DNA from: Parvibaculum sp040216885 | Lineage (GTDB): Bacteria > Pseudomonadota > Alphaproteobacteria > Parvibaculales > Parvibaculaceae | Assembly (NCBI GenBank): GCA_040216885.1 | Contig: JAVJOG010000008.1 | Location: 372,001 to 436,000 of the forward strand | Length of the DNA stretch: 64,000 nucleotides | Reading direction: 5' to 3' | Shown here: positions 24,840 to 34,133 of the stretch, piece after piece | How positions within the stretch are numbered: position 1 is the first letter of the stretch | Layout of the letters: each line of letters begins with the position of its first letter | The notes under the pieces: model-generated | Database searches by the model: none | What the model was told of the DNA's origin: nothing | Seen by the model: only the letters and a program-made list of their open reading frames with translations | Position numbers and translations under genes: made by a program

Positions 24840-25701
24840 GCGGCTCCCAGCCCGCCACATCGAGATCAGCATCGACCTGCCAGCGGCGCGGCACCCGGCC
24901 CGCCTCGCGATGGCTTTTCAGGACAGCGGTGAATTCGGCGCGCGGAATGTCGCGCATGCCCAGCGCTGCCAGATGGCCGGTCATGTGCTTGCCGTCATTG
25001 AGGACGAAGCCCCATTCGGCAAGGTGGCGATTGAGGGTGACGAAGGCGATCTTCGAGGTGTCGCGGCCGCGGGCAAACTGGCTCTCGGTGTAGAAGACGC
25101 CACCCGAGGCAACGCCGTAGAGCCCGCCGGCCAGATTTCCTTCCGCGTCCCAGACCTCGACCGAATGCGCATGGCCTGCCCGGTGAAGCGCGCGATAGGC
25201 GGCGATGAAGCGCGGCGTGATCCAGGTCAGTGCCGGACGGCCCGGCCGCGGCGCGGCGCAGGCTTCCATCACCGCGTCGAAGGCGGTGTCGAAGGTGACG
25301 GTGAATTTCTTCTGGCGCAGGACGCGGCGCAGGCTTTTCTCGATGCGGCTTTCCTCAAGGAAGAGGACCGCGCGGTGCGACGGCGCCCACCATTTGACCG
25401 GGCCGATGTGGCACCAGGGATAGATGCCCTCGGCATAGGCGGCGACGAGACGGTCGACCGACATCGGCCCGCCGATGTCGACGAGGCCGTCGGGCAATGT
25501 CAGGGCCTCTTCGGGGCGGCGCTGGAAGGGCGCGGCCGGGCGGCGGGCCAGCTTTTCGGCCCCCAGGCGCAGAAAGCCCAGCGGATGCGCCAGGCGGTGC
25601 GGTCGCGCGGCATAGGCGAGCGCCAGCACACCATTGACGACCGGTTTCAAGACGCTGCCGCTTGCCGTCTGTTTCATTGTGACACGATCGATCGCCTGCA
25701 T
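24805..25701 (-). CDS. aat: Leucyl/phenylalanyl-tRNA-protein transferase family protein
   Basis: A 298-aa member of the Aat family, which adds Leu or Phe to N-terminal Arg or Lys of proteins for ClpAP degradation. Family blocks are clear: AYAEGIYPW (about 89-97), WWAPSHRAVLF, GGLYGVASGGVFYTESQF, and HLAALGMRDIPRAEF. It is longer than the usual 200-240 aa because of a 60-residue N-terminal extension, and its middle (FYTES, RDTSKIAF) is divergent. The start is uncertain: no good ribosome site lies near 25701, and ATG 25677 is an alternative. Confidence 0.75.
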   Translation of the reverse strand: MQAIDRVTMKQTASGSVLKPVVNGVLALAYAARPHRLAHPLGFLRLGAEKLARRPAAPFQRRPEEALTLPDGLVDIGGPMSVDRLVAAYAEGIYPWCHIGPVKWWAPSHRAVLFLEESRIEKSLRRVLRQKKFTVTFDTAFDAVMEACAAPRPGRPALTWITPRFIAAYRALHRAGHAHSVEVWDAEGNLAGGLYGVASGGVFYTESQFARGRDTSKIAFVTLNRHLAEWGFVLNDGKHMTGHLAALGMRDIPRAEFTAVLKSHREAGRVPRRWQVDADLDVAGWEPLRPGAREVSAA

Positions 25702-25765
25702 GGCTGGCCCCCAAATTGCTCCTCCCTTCCATTCAAGAGCGGGGCCATCAAGGAGGACACCGGGA

Positions 25766-26488
25766 ATGACAATGACCAGGAGCGATCCCGAGCACGTTCA
25801 AGCGACGCGGCTGCGGTCCTTCCGGCTGTCGGCGATGATCTGGCTTGCCTCCTTCGTCATCATCGCAGCCGGGATTTTCCGCGAATGGTATGTGTACCGT
25901 TTCGGGACAGAGACGCTGCTGGAGGATTTGCGACATATCGCGCTCAATGCCGAATATTGCCTGCCGGCCTGGTATTCCTCGCTGCTGCTGATCTCGGCGG
26001 CCGGGCTGCTGGCGCTGGCGACCGCCTCGGCGGCGCGCAACGGCGAGCGCTACCTGTTCCACTGGGCGGTGCTCGCAATCATGTTTGTCGGGCTGTCGGC
26101 CGACGAGGCGACCGGCGTGCATGAGGTGGCGATCGAGCCGCTTCGCGACGGGCTGAGCCTCAGCGGCATCTTCCATTTCGGCTGGGTGATCCCCGGCGCG
26201 ATCCTGGCCGGCCTGGCCGGGCTTGCCTATCTGCCTTTCCTGCTGGCGCTGCCGGGCCGCTCGCGCCTGGTCTTCTTTACGGCCGGCGCGCTATTCGTCG
26301 GCGGGGCGCTCGGCATGGAGATGGTGGGCGGCTATCTGCTGACGCAGCATGGCGAGCAAAGCCTTGCCTATATCGCCGCCTTCACAGTCGAGGAGAGCCT
26401 CGAAATCCTCGGGGCGACGCTGTTTGTGACCGGGCTGATGGGGCATCTCAAACGGCAATATGGCGGGGCGGGGCTGGTCATCGCCTGA
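25766..26488 (+). CDS. Hypothetical polytopic membrane protein
   Basis: A 240-aa protein with about six or seven hydrophobic spans. Conserved-looking polar residues sit within or between spans: LSADEATGVHE, GMEMVGG and VEESLEILGATLF. Such acidic motifs recur in an uncharacterised bacterial membrane family that I recognise by pattern only. The ATG at 25766 has AAGGAGG 9 nt upstream. It ends 183 bp before groES. Confidence 0.65.
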   Translation: MTMTRSDPEHVQATRLRSFRLSAMIWLASFVIIAAGIFREWYVYRFGTETLLEDLRHIALNAEYCLPAWYSSLLLISAAGLLALATASAARNGERYLFHWAVLAIMFVGLSADEATGVHEVAIEPLRDGLSLSGIFHFGWVIPGAILAGLAGLAYLPFLLALPGRSRLVFFTAGALFVGGALGMEMVGGYLLTQHGEQSLAYIAAFTVEESLEILGATLFVTGLMGHLKRQYGGAGLVIA

Positions 26489-26541
26489 CCGGCCGGGCCC
26501 AATAACACAAGGAAAACCGACCGGTTCCGTCCCTGCCCCGC

Positions 26542-26609
26542 TTGACAGCGGGCCCGCAGGCTCCTATTTGTCCACAGCGCCCTTGGCACTCACTTCATCT
26601 GAGTGCTAA
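26542..26609 (+). promoter_or_regulatory. groESL promoter and CIRCE (HrcA) operator
   Basis: TTGACA (26542-26547), a 17-bp spacer and TATTTG (26565-26570) form a sigma-70-type promoter. The CIRCE operator follows at once: TTGGCACTC (26583-26591), nine bases, GAGTGCTAA (26601-26609), matching the HrcA consensus with one change. HrcA repression relieved by heat is the expected control. Confidence 0.9.
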
Positions 26610-26670
26610 CAGGGCCGAAAAATCAAGAATTTTCCGCATCTTAGCGGTTGGGACACAGGAGAGATCAGAG

Positions 26671-26985
26671 ATGAAATTCCGTCCTCTGCATGACCGCGTC
26701 GTTGTTCGCCGGGTCGAGGAAGAAGCCAAGACCGCCGGCGGGATCATCATCCCCGACACGGCGCAGGAAAAGCCCTCGCAGGGCGAAGTGATCGCGGTGG
26801 GCCCGGGCGCCCGCGGCGACGACGGCAAGATCATCGCGCCGGACGTCAAGGTCGGCGACCGCGTGATCTTCGGGAAGTGGTCGGGCACCGAAGTCAAGAT
26901 CGACGGGGAAGACCTGTTGATCATGAAAGAGTCCGACATCATGGGTGTGCTGGAAGGCGCGGCCAAGAAGAAAGCCGCTGCGTAA
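26671..26985 (+). CDS. groES: Co-chaperonin GroES
   Basis: A 104-aa GroES. It starts MKFRPLHDRVVVRR, contains the mobile loop EEEAKTAGGIIIPDTAQEKPSQGEV (about 16-40) and ends KKAAA. It caps the GroEL ring. The ATG at 26671 follows an AGGAGA site. It precedes groEL with a 101-bp gap that holds a hairpin. Confidence 0.96.
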   Translation: MKFRPLHDRVVVRRVEEEAKTAGGIIIPDTAQEKPSQGEVIAVGPGARGDDGKIIAPDVKVGDRVIFGKWSGTEVKIDGEDLLIMKESDIMGVLEGAAKKKAAA

Positions 26986-26986
26986 G

Positions 26987-27019
26987 GCTCGCAACCGGAT
27001 ACCGGTCGCGGGCTTTTTT
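26987..27019 (+). terminator. Hairpin with T-run between groES and groEL
   Basis: GCTCGC-A-ACCGG (26987-26998) pairs with CCGGT-C-GCGGGC (27002-27013) around an ATA loop, with one mismatch and one G-T pair, followed by six T (27014-27019). It looks like a partial terminator that could lower groEL relative to groES, or an RNA-processing stem. Confidence 0.6.
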
Positions 27020-27086
27020 CATGCTTCCGCATGACGCCCACGCGACCGCTCGTTCCGTTTCATGAATTCAGAAGGATCAAGGAAAA

Positions 27087-28745
<1,659 letters not shown>

Positions 28746-28780
28746 AGAAGTCTCTCGTTCAACGCCTCGGAAATGCGAAG

Positions 28781-28807
28781 GGCCGGTGGAAACACCGGCC
28801 CTTTTGC
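28781..28807 (+). terminator. groESL terminator
   Basis: GGGCCGGTG (28781-28789), GAAA loop, CACCGGCCC (28794-28802), then a C and TTTT. A classic strong terminator; it also marks the left limit of the AT-richer islet that follows. Confidence 0.88.
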
Positions 28808-28966
28808 TTTGGGGAAACAACAGAATTTGTCTAGTCAACAATATCTACTGGTCAAAACACGGTTGACTGCACGTCACGAGGCCGTTGCTAGGTCATATGG
28901 TCTCCCTCTAGTGTTTGAAGGCACATCGCCCAACCAACGGTGGTTCGGCTATTGGGGGATATCGAG

Positions 28967-30547
28967 ATGGCAACGAGCGTAGTAAATCTTGATGCGCTCA
29001 TTCAGCGCAATGACTTCCGCGTCAAGAGTGAAAGTACAACTGACTACAGTCGACGTGACAAAATTTCCATTACCGATCTTGATCCAAAAGCGTTTATGTA
29101 TCTGGCGCTGAGAAAGCCAGACTTCCAACGCGAGACGGCGAATTGGTCGCCGCAAAAAATTTATGATTTCGTAAAGACCTTTCTAGAAGGCGACTTAGTT
29201 CCGGCAATAATTTTGTGGGCGGCGGGCGAGACGGTATTCGTGATCGATGGCGCTCACCGACTCAGCGCATTGATCGCTTGGGTTCAAGATGATTATGGCG
29301 ACGGCCCGACTTCTAGAGAATTTTCGAAGAATGATATTCCCGTCGAACAACAGAAAGCAGCCAAGAGAACAAAGAGACTGATTGACGAAACAATCGGCTC
29401 TTATAGGGAGCACGTACTAGCTGGCGAAAATCCAGAAGGCGCAAGACCAGAAGTGCTTCAACGCGCACGGCGTCTCGCAAGTTTGTCTCTCGACCTTCAG
29501 TGGATACGAAATACTGACGCGCAGAAAGCCGAGAGCTCCTTCTTCAAGATCAATCAAGCTGCGACGCCAATTGACCCGACGGAACTAAGAATCATACGAG
29601 CCAGAAAGTCTGCTAATGCCATTGCGTCGCGCATTATAACGCGGAATTCAACAGGCTACGAATATTGGTCCGAGTTTCCAGACAAAAAGAAAGAAATAGA
29701 AGAGATTGGACGCGAAACCTACAGACTTCTATTCCACCCTCCACTAGAAACGCCAATAAAAACGCTAGATTTGCCAGTTGCCGGACGTGGCTACAGCAGC
29801 CCGACACTGCCACTGGTGTTTGAGTTGGTGAACCTAGCAAATGGCGTACCTGTCGTCGATTTGACAAGGAAATCAACTAAAGCAGAAGAGAAATTCACTC
29901 CTGATATTGACGGTACCGAGACGCTCGCATTCCTCAAGAATACTCGCAGGATTGTGAACCAGATAACTGGGCTTCATCCGTCGTCGTTAGGCCTCCACCC
30001 AGCCGTCTATTTCTACAGCGCAACCGGTCGACACCAGCCGACTGCGTTTCTCGCAGTCATAGAGATGGTGAAAGAAATGGAACAGCGGAGTCTTTTCCGA
30101 AAGTTCACCGAGGCAAGAAGGAAGTTTGAGGAATTTATTTTAGACAACAAGTCGTTTTCAAATCAGGTGACGGTAAAATTTGGCAGCGGCGCAAAGGGAT
30201 TTGTAAAGCTGAAGAACCTATATATGCAAATATTTGACCTCCTTAGAGATGGGAAAAGCAACCAAGAAGTTTTGAGTGCTCTTGCAGCAAGCTCAGATTT
30301 CTCGTTTTTGACGCCCGGAGTTCCTATTGCGGAGAGCGCAGGTGCCGGATTCAGCAAGTCTGTAAAATCCGCGACGTTCTTGAAAGACGCGATATCCGGT
30401 GCCCCTCGTTGTAAAATCTGTGGCTGTCTTTTGCACTACAATTCAATACATGTAGACCATATCGTCCGAAAGCAAGACGGTGGCTTGGGAGTAGCTTCAA
30501 ACGCACAACTAGCGCACCCTTATTGCAACAGCACCTACAAAAACTGA
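28967..30547 (+). CDS. DUF262 (ParB-like) and HNH nuclease domain protein
   Basis: A 526-aa protein. The N-terminal domain has PDFQRETANWSPQKIYDFVKTFLEGDLVPAIIL followed by DGAHR (94-98), the DUF262/ParB-like signature usually D-G-Q-H-R. The middle is helical. The last 46 residues form an HNH nuclease: C482 and C485 (CKIC), D497-H498, N512, then H-x2-C-N. Related DUF262-plus-HNH pairs include the GmrSD-type modification-dependent restriction systems. Here both sit in one chain with no partner gene. The ATG at 28967 has GGGGGA 7 nt upstream. It is clearly lower in GC than groEL and the dehydrogenase around it, so it was probably acquired. Confidence 0.8.
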   Translation: MATSVVNLDALIQRNDFRVKSESTTDYSRRDKISITDLDPKAFMYLALRKPDFQRETANWSPQKIYDFVKTFLEGDLVPAIILWAAGETVFVIDGAHRLSALIAWVQDDYGDGPTSREFSKNDIPVEQQKAAKRTKRLIDETIGSYREHVLAGENPEGARPEVLQRARRLASLSLDLQWIRNTDAQKAESSFFKINQAATPIDPTELRIIRARKSANAIASRIITRNSTGYEYWSEFPDKKKEIEEIGRETYRLLFHPPLETPIKTLDLPVAGRGYSSPTLPLVFELVNLANGVPVVDLTRKSTKAEEKFTPDIDGTETLAFLKNTRRIVNQITGLHPSSLGLHPAVYFYSATGRHQPTAFLAVIEMVKEMEQRSLFRKFTEARRKFEEFILDNKSFSNQVTVKFGSGAKGFVKLKNLYMQIFDLLRDGKSNQEVLSALAASSDFSFLTPGVPIAESAGAGFSKSVKSATFLKDAISGAPRCKICGCLLHYNSIHVDHIVRKQDGGLGVASNAQLAHPYCNSTYKN

Positions 30548-30583
30548 CGGTACGGACGCAGGCAACGCGGAACCAATACTCAC

Positions 30584-31765
30584 ATGGACTTCTCCTTCTC
30601 CGAAAAGGACGAACAGTTCCGCATGAAGGTGCGGGACTTCTTCGAAAACGAATATCCGCGCGCGATCGTGGAGAAGATGGCGTCGGGCGCTTCGCCGGCG
30701 AAAGAGGACTACCAGACATCCGAGCGCGCGATGGCGGCCAAGGGCTGGCTCGCGGTCAACTGGCCGAAAGCCGATGGCGGCACCGGCTGGAGCGCCAACG
30801 AGAAGTATATCTTCGACGAGGAGCTTGAGCGCGCGGGCGCGCTGAACGTCGTGCCGATGGGGCTGCTTTATGTGGGGCCCGTCATCTACACCTTCGGCAC
30901 CGAGGACCAGAAGAAGCGTTTCCTGCCCGGCATTCTCGACAGCACCATTTTCTGGGCGCAAGGCTACTCCGAACCGGGATCGGGCTCCGACCTTGCCTCG
31001 CTGCAGGCAAGCGCGGTCGCCGACGGCGGCGACTATATCGTCAACGGCACGAAAATATGGACCAGCCTCGGGCAACATGCCGACTGGATTTTCTGCCTGC
31101 TGCGCACGAGCCACGAGGAAAAGAAGCAGGAGGGCATCAGCTTCCTGCTGATCGACATGAAGACACCGGGGATCACGGTCCAGCCGATCATCACCATCGA
31201 CGGCAAGCATGCGCTCAACAGCATCGTCTTCGAGGATGTGCGCGTGCCGGCGGCAAACCGCATCGGCGAGGAAGGCAAGGGCTGGCACTACGCCAACTAC
31301 CTGCTCGGCCATGAGCGCACGTCTTACGCGCATGTCGCGGGCAAGCGGAAGCAGCTTGCCGATATTCGCGCCGTCGCGCGGGCGCGCGACCTGCTGTCCG
31401 ACCCGGCTTTCGCGCGCAAGCTCGGCGATCTCGACACGCGGCTCGACGCGCTTGAAATCACCGTGCTCCGGACGCTTTCCTCGGTCGCCGAGGGCGGCGC
31501 GCCGGGAAACGAATCCTCGATCCTGAAAATCATTGCGACCGAGCTGGCGCAGGACATCACCGAGCTTGGCATGGAAGCCTTCGGGTTCTATGCGCTTCCC
31601 GCCTTTCCGGATTCGGTCGCGCCCGGCTGGGCGCACAACACGGCGCTGCCGGCCGGCGCGGCGCCATCGGTGGCGCGCTATCTCGGGGCGCGGGCGCAAT
31701 CGATCTATGGCGGCTCGAACGAAATTCAGAAGAACATTATTGCGAAGCGGATATTGGGGCTTTGA
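30584..31765 (+). CDS. Acyl-CoA dehydrogenase family protein
   Basis: A 393-aa acyl-CoA dehydrogenase. N-terminal helices MDFSFSEKDEQFRMKVRDFFENEYP; FAD-contact segment WAQGYSEPGSGSDLASLQ; GTKIWTSLGQHADWIF; C-terminal ARYLGARAQSIYGGSNEIQKNIIAKRILGL, whose GGSNEIQ is the flavin-binding signature. No clear ribosome site precedes the ATG, and it follows the foreign gene by 36 nt; the insertion may have removed its native upstream region. Confidence 0.87.
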   Translation: MDFSFSEKDEQFRMKVRDFFENEYPRAIVEKMASGASPAKEDYQTSERAMAAKGWLAVNWPKADGGTGWSANEKYIFDEELERAGALNVVPMGLLYVGPVIYTFGTEDQKKRFLPGILDSTIFWAQGYSEPGSGSDLASLQASAVADGGDYIVNGTKIWTSLGQHADWIFCLLRTSHEEKKQEGISFLLIDMKTPGITVQPIITIDGKHALNSIVFEDVRVPAANRIGEEGKGWHYANYLLGHERTSYAHVAGKRKQLADIRAVARARDLLSDPAFARKLGDLDTRLDALEITVLRTLSSVAEGGAPGNESSILKIIATELAQDITELGMEAFGFYALPAFPDSVAPGWAHNTALPAGAAPSVARYLGARAQSIYGGSNEIQKNIIAKRILGL

Positions 31766-31804
31766 GGCCTTCCGGGCCGTCCGATCCGTTCGCATCCATT
31801 TCGT

Positions 31805-31933
31805 CGTCATTGCGAGGAGCCCACGGGTATCGCCTTTGGCGATCCCGAGGACAGGCTCCGCGACGAAGCAACCCAGTAGCCGCAATCTCCGAATCTGCCG
31901 TTTCAGGGTTGCTTCGCTACGCTCGCAATGACG
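31805..31933. repeat. REP/IMU-type interspersed palindrome
   Basis: CGTCATTGCGAG (31805-31816) and CTCGCAATGACG (31922-31933) are a perfect 12-bp outer repeat. An inner pair CGAAGCAACCC (31864-31874)/GGGTTGCTTCG (31906-31916) is also perfect. This matches the common 'tcattgcgag...cgaagcaa' intergenic repeats of many proteobacteria. Confidence 0.75.
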
Positions 31934-31970
31934 CGGTGAGTGGCGCGAGAGCGCGCATTCCGGCCACCAA

Positions 31971-31999
31971 TTGACTCTGCGCCCGCCCGGGTCTTAACT
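31971..31999 (+). promoter_or_regulatory. Candidate glyA promoter
   Basis: TTGACT (31971-31976), a 17-bp spacer and TTAACT (31994-31999). The -10 is weak. It places the start of transcription about 20 nt before the riboswitch stem. Confidence 0.35.
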
Positions 32000-32026
32000 C
32001 CCCTCACTTCCGGTCGTACATATCCT

Positions 32027-32103
32027 CCGCGCGACTGGCGATATCAGATGGGTCACCATCGGGGAGCGCGGAGACTGGTCTTCAGCCGATCGCCTGGGCA
32101 GCA
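32027..32103 (+). promoter_or_regulatory. ZTP (pfl) riboswitch aptamer
   Basis: CCGCGC (32027-32032) pairs with GCGCGG (32066-32071) as P1. The conserved GACTGGCG follows the 5' strand, GATGG/CCATC (32047-32051/32056-32060) forms the hairpin, then CGGGGAGCG. The 3' conserved element CGCCTGGGCA (32091-32100) can pair through CGCC with GGCG (32037-32040), the pseudoknot. This is the pfl motif, which binds ZMP/ZTP, an alarmone of 10-formyl-THF shortage, and often controls glyA. Confidence 0.85.
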
Positions 32104-32129
32104 CTTCAAGATGCTGGCCGGGCGTTTTT
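32091..32129 (+). terminator. Riboswitch-controlled intrinsic terminator
   Basis: CGCCTGGGCAGCA (32091-32103) pairs with TGCTGGCCGGGCG (32112-32124) over 12 of 13 positions, followed by TTTTT. The left arm is the conserved 3' element of the aptamer, so ligand binding and terminator formation exclude each other: an ON switch. Confidence 0.8.
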
Positions 32130-32155
32130 GTTTTCAGGCTCGAAGGAGACGCGAC

Positions 32156-33418
32156 ATGACAAGCTCACCCGAACGCACAAGGCTGGCGCAATCCGACAAC
32201 GATATTTTCGTGGCGCTGAAGGGCGAGGAGGCGCGGCAGCGCGCCGAACTCGAACTGATCCCGTCGGAAAACTACGCCTTCCCGGAAGTGTTGACGCTGC
32301 TGGGTTCGGCCTTCACCAACAAATATTCGGAAGGCTATCCGGGCCGGCGCTATTATGGCGGGCAGGAATTTACCGACCGCATCGAAAACCTCGCGCGCGA
32401 GCGGGCGAAGGCGCTGTTCCGCGCCGAGCACGCCAATGTGCAGCCGCTGTCCGGCTCGCCGATGAACCAGGCGGTCTATCTCGGCCTGCTTGAACCCGGC
32501 GATACGATCCTCGCGATGGATCTTTCCCATGGCGGGCATCTGACGCATGGGGCGCCGGTTTCGCATATGGGGCGCATTTTCAATTTCGTGCGCTACAAGA
32601 CCGATCCTTCGACCGGCGCCATCGATTTCGAGGCGTTGCGCGATGTTGCCCGCGCGACGAAGCCGAAGCTTGTGGTCTGCGGCTATTCCTCCTATCCGCG
32701 CGATTACGACTATGCCGATTTCCAGCGGGTCGCCGATGAAGTCGGCGCGCTGACGATGGCCGACGTTTCGCATATCGGCGGGCTGATCGCGGCCGATGCG
32801 ATGCGCAATCCGCTCGATGCCGGCTTCGACGTGATGACAACGACGACGCACAAGTCGATGCGAGGGCCGCGCGGCGGGCTTATTCTCTGCAAGGAGAAGT
32901 TCGCCAAAAAGATCGACGCCTCGGTGTTTCCGGGCTTGCAGGGCGGGCCGCATATGAACCAGGTGGCGGCGACCGCGACGACGCTGAGGCTCGCGGCGAT
33001 GCCCGCCTTTCAGGACTATGCGCGCCAGGTGCTGGCGAACGCCAAGGCACTGGCCGCCGCCCTGAACGCGCGGCAGGTAAAGCTCGTCACCGGCGGCACC
33101 GACAATCATCTGCTGGTGATCGACACTCTCGCGAGCTTCGGCATCGACGGCGCGAAGGCCGAAGCGGCGCTCGACCGCGTCGGTCTCACGGTCAACAAGC
33201 AGGTGATCCCCGACGATCCCAACCCGCCGATGCGGCCCTCGGGCGTGCGCCTCGGCACGCCGGCCCCGACGACGCGCGGCATGGGCGCGACCGAAATGGC
33301 CGAGATCGCCGCGATCATCGCCGAGACGCTGGCGGCGGGTGGCGATGCGGCGGCCGAGACGAAGCTCGCGGCGCGCACGCACACGCTGACATCGCGCTTT
33401 CCGGTGCCGGGGCTTTAG
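32156..33418 (+). CDS. glyA: Serine hydroxymethyltransferase
   Basis: A 420-aa PLP enzyme that makes glycine and 5,10-methylene-THF from serine. Motifs: PSENYAFPEV, NKYSEGYPGRRYYGG, LSHGGHLTHG, and the PLP lysine in TTTTHKSMRGPRGG. Some usual residues differ from the standard GlyA (SGSPMNQAVYLG in place of SGSQANAAVY), so it may be a second-type SHMT. The ATG at 32156 follows AAGGAG (32143-32148). Control is by the ZTP riboswitch. Confidence 0.93.
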   Translation: MTSSPERTRLAQSDNDIFVALKGEEARQRAELELIPSENYAFPEVLTLLGSAFTNKYSEGYPGRRYYGGQEFTDRIENLARERAKALFRAEHANVQPLSGSPMNQAVYLGLLEPGDTILAMDLSHGGHLTHGAPVSHMGRIFNFVRYKTDPSTGAIDFEALRDVARATKPKLVVCGYSSYPRDYDYADFQRVADEVGALTMADVSHIGGLIAADAMRNPLDAGFDVMTTTTHKSMRGPRGGLILCKEKFAKKIDASVFPGLQGGPHMNQVAATATTLRLAAMPAFQDYARQVLANAKALAAALNARQVKLVTGGTDNHLLVIDTLASFGIDGAKAEAALDRVGLTVNKQVIPDDPNPPMRPSGVRLGTPAPTTRGMGATEMAEIAAIIAETLAAGGDAAAETKLAARTHTLTSRFPVPGL

Positions 33419-34035
33419 GCGGAAAGGATACTGCCGAACTCTTCGCGCAGCAGGCGGCGGTATTCGGCCATCAGTCTGTCGCCTTCCTTGCGGTCGACGG
33501 CGATCGCAAGGCGGACGGCGGCGCCGGTGAGCTGCATCGTCAGGAAGCAGACGGTTTCGAAACGCGCGCGTTCCTTGCGCGGCACCAGATGTTTCAGCGC
33601 ATCGGCGACGACGCGGGCATTGGCGCGGCTGTCCGCGATGTCGAGTTCCTGCAGCTTCTTGTCCGACTGCGTGCCCGACCAGATGTCGCGCACCACGGGC
33701 TCGGTCAGGAACAGCGCGTAATAATCCTCAAGCAGCCTGTCCATGCGGGCCAGCGCATCGTCGCGCGTTTCGACGCCCGCGAGGCTTTCGGCGATGCCGG
33801 CGCGGACGCGTTCGGCGATGCGTTCGGCCAGCGTTTGCAGGATCGCCGCCTTGTCGGGGAAATACTGGTAGAGCGAACCGATGGGCACGCCGGCGCGCTC
33901 GGCGACCTCGGTCATCTTCACCGCGCCGCTGCCTGTCTCGGCGATCAGGTCGGTGGCGGCGGCGAGAATCCGCTCGACGCGCTCCAGCGCCCGGGCCTGG
34001 GTCGGTTTGCGTCGCGTGGCGGCGGCATCGCTCAT
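33415..34035 (-). CDS. TetR family regulator
   Basis: A 206-aa TetR with the HTH at about residues 37-59 (VKMTEVAERAGVPIGSLYQYFPDKAAI). A GGGAG site lies 7 nt before ATG 34035; an ATG at 34089 without a site is less likely. It is divergent from the flavin monooxygenase with 98 bp between, so that monooxygenase is the probable target. It overlaps glyA by 4 bp convergently. Confidence 0.83.
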   Translation of the reverse strand: MSDAAATRRKPTQARALERVERILAAATDLIAETGSGAVKMTEVAERAGVPIGSLYQYFPDKAAILQTLAERIAERVRAGIAESLAGVETRDDALARMDRLLEDYYALFLTEPVVRDIWSGTQSDKKLQELDIADSRANARVVADALKHLVPRKERARFETVCFLTMQLTGAAVRLAIAVDRKEGDRLMAEYRRLLREEFGSILSA

Positions 34036-34040
34036 TGGGG

Positions 34041-34127
34041 CTCCCGTTTCATCTTTTCGCTTGCGCGCATAAATATGAGGCTTTATCACTTATCACAAAT
34101 ATGAGGATTATTCATCTTTTCGGGAGC
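34041..34127. promoter_or_regulatory. Divergent promoter region with duplicated boxes
   Basis: Two copies of AAATATGAGG (34071-34080, 34097-34106), a tandem TTATCAC-TTATCAC (34083-34096), and two copies of TTCATCTTTTCG (34048-34059, 34111-34122), in mirror order of modules. The region is AT-rich and lies between the TetR gene and the monooxygenase. It probably holds both promoters and the operator. Confidence 0.45.
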
Positions 34128-34133
34128 GCGGCG

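Noticed and set aside
28808..30583. The DUF262-HNH islet as a prophage or a full restriction system
   Set aside because: One gene only, no integrase, att repeat or methylase was seen.
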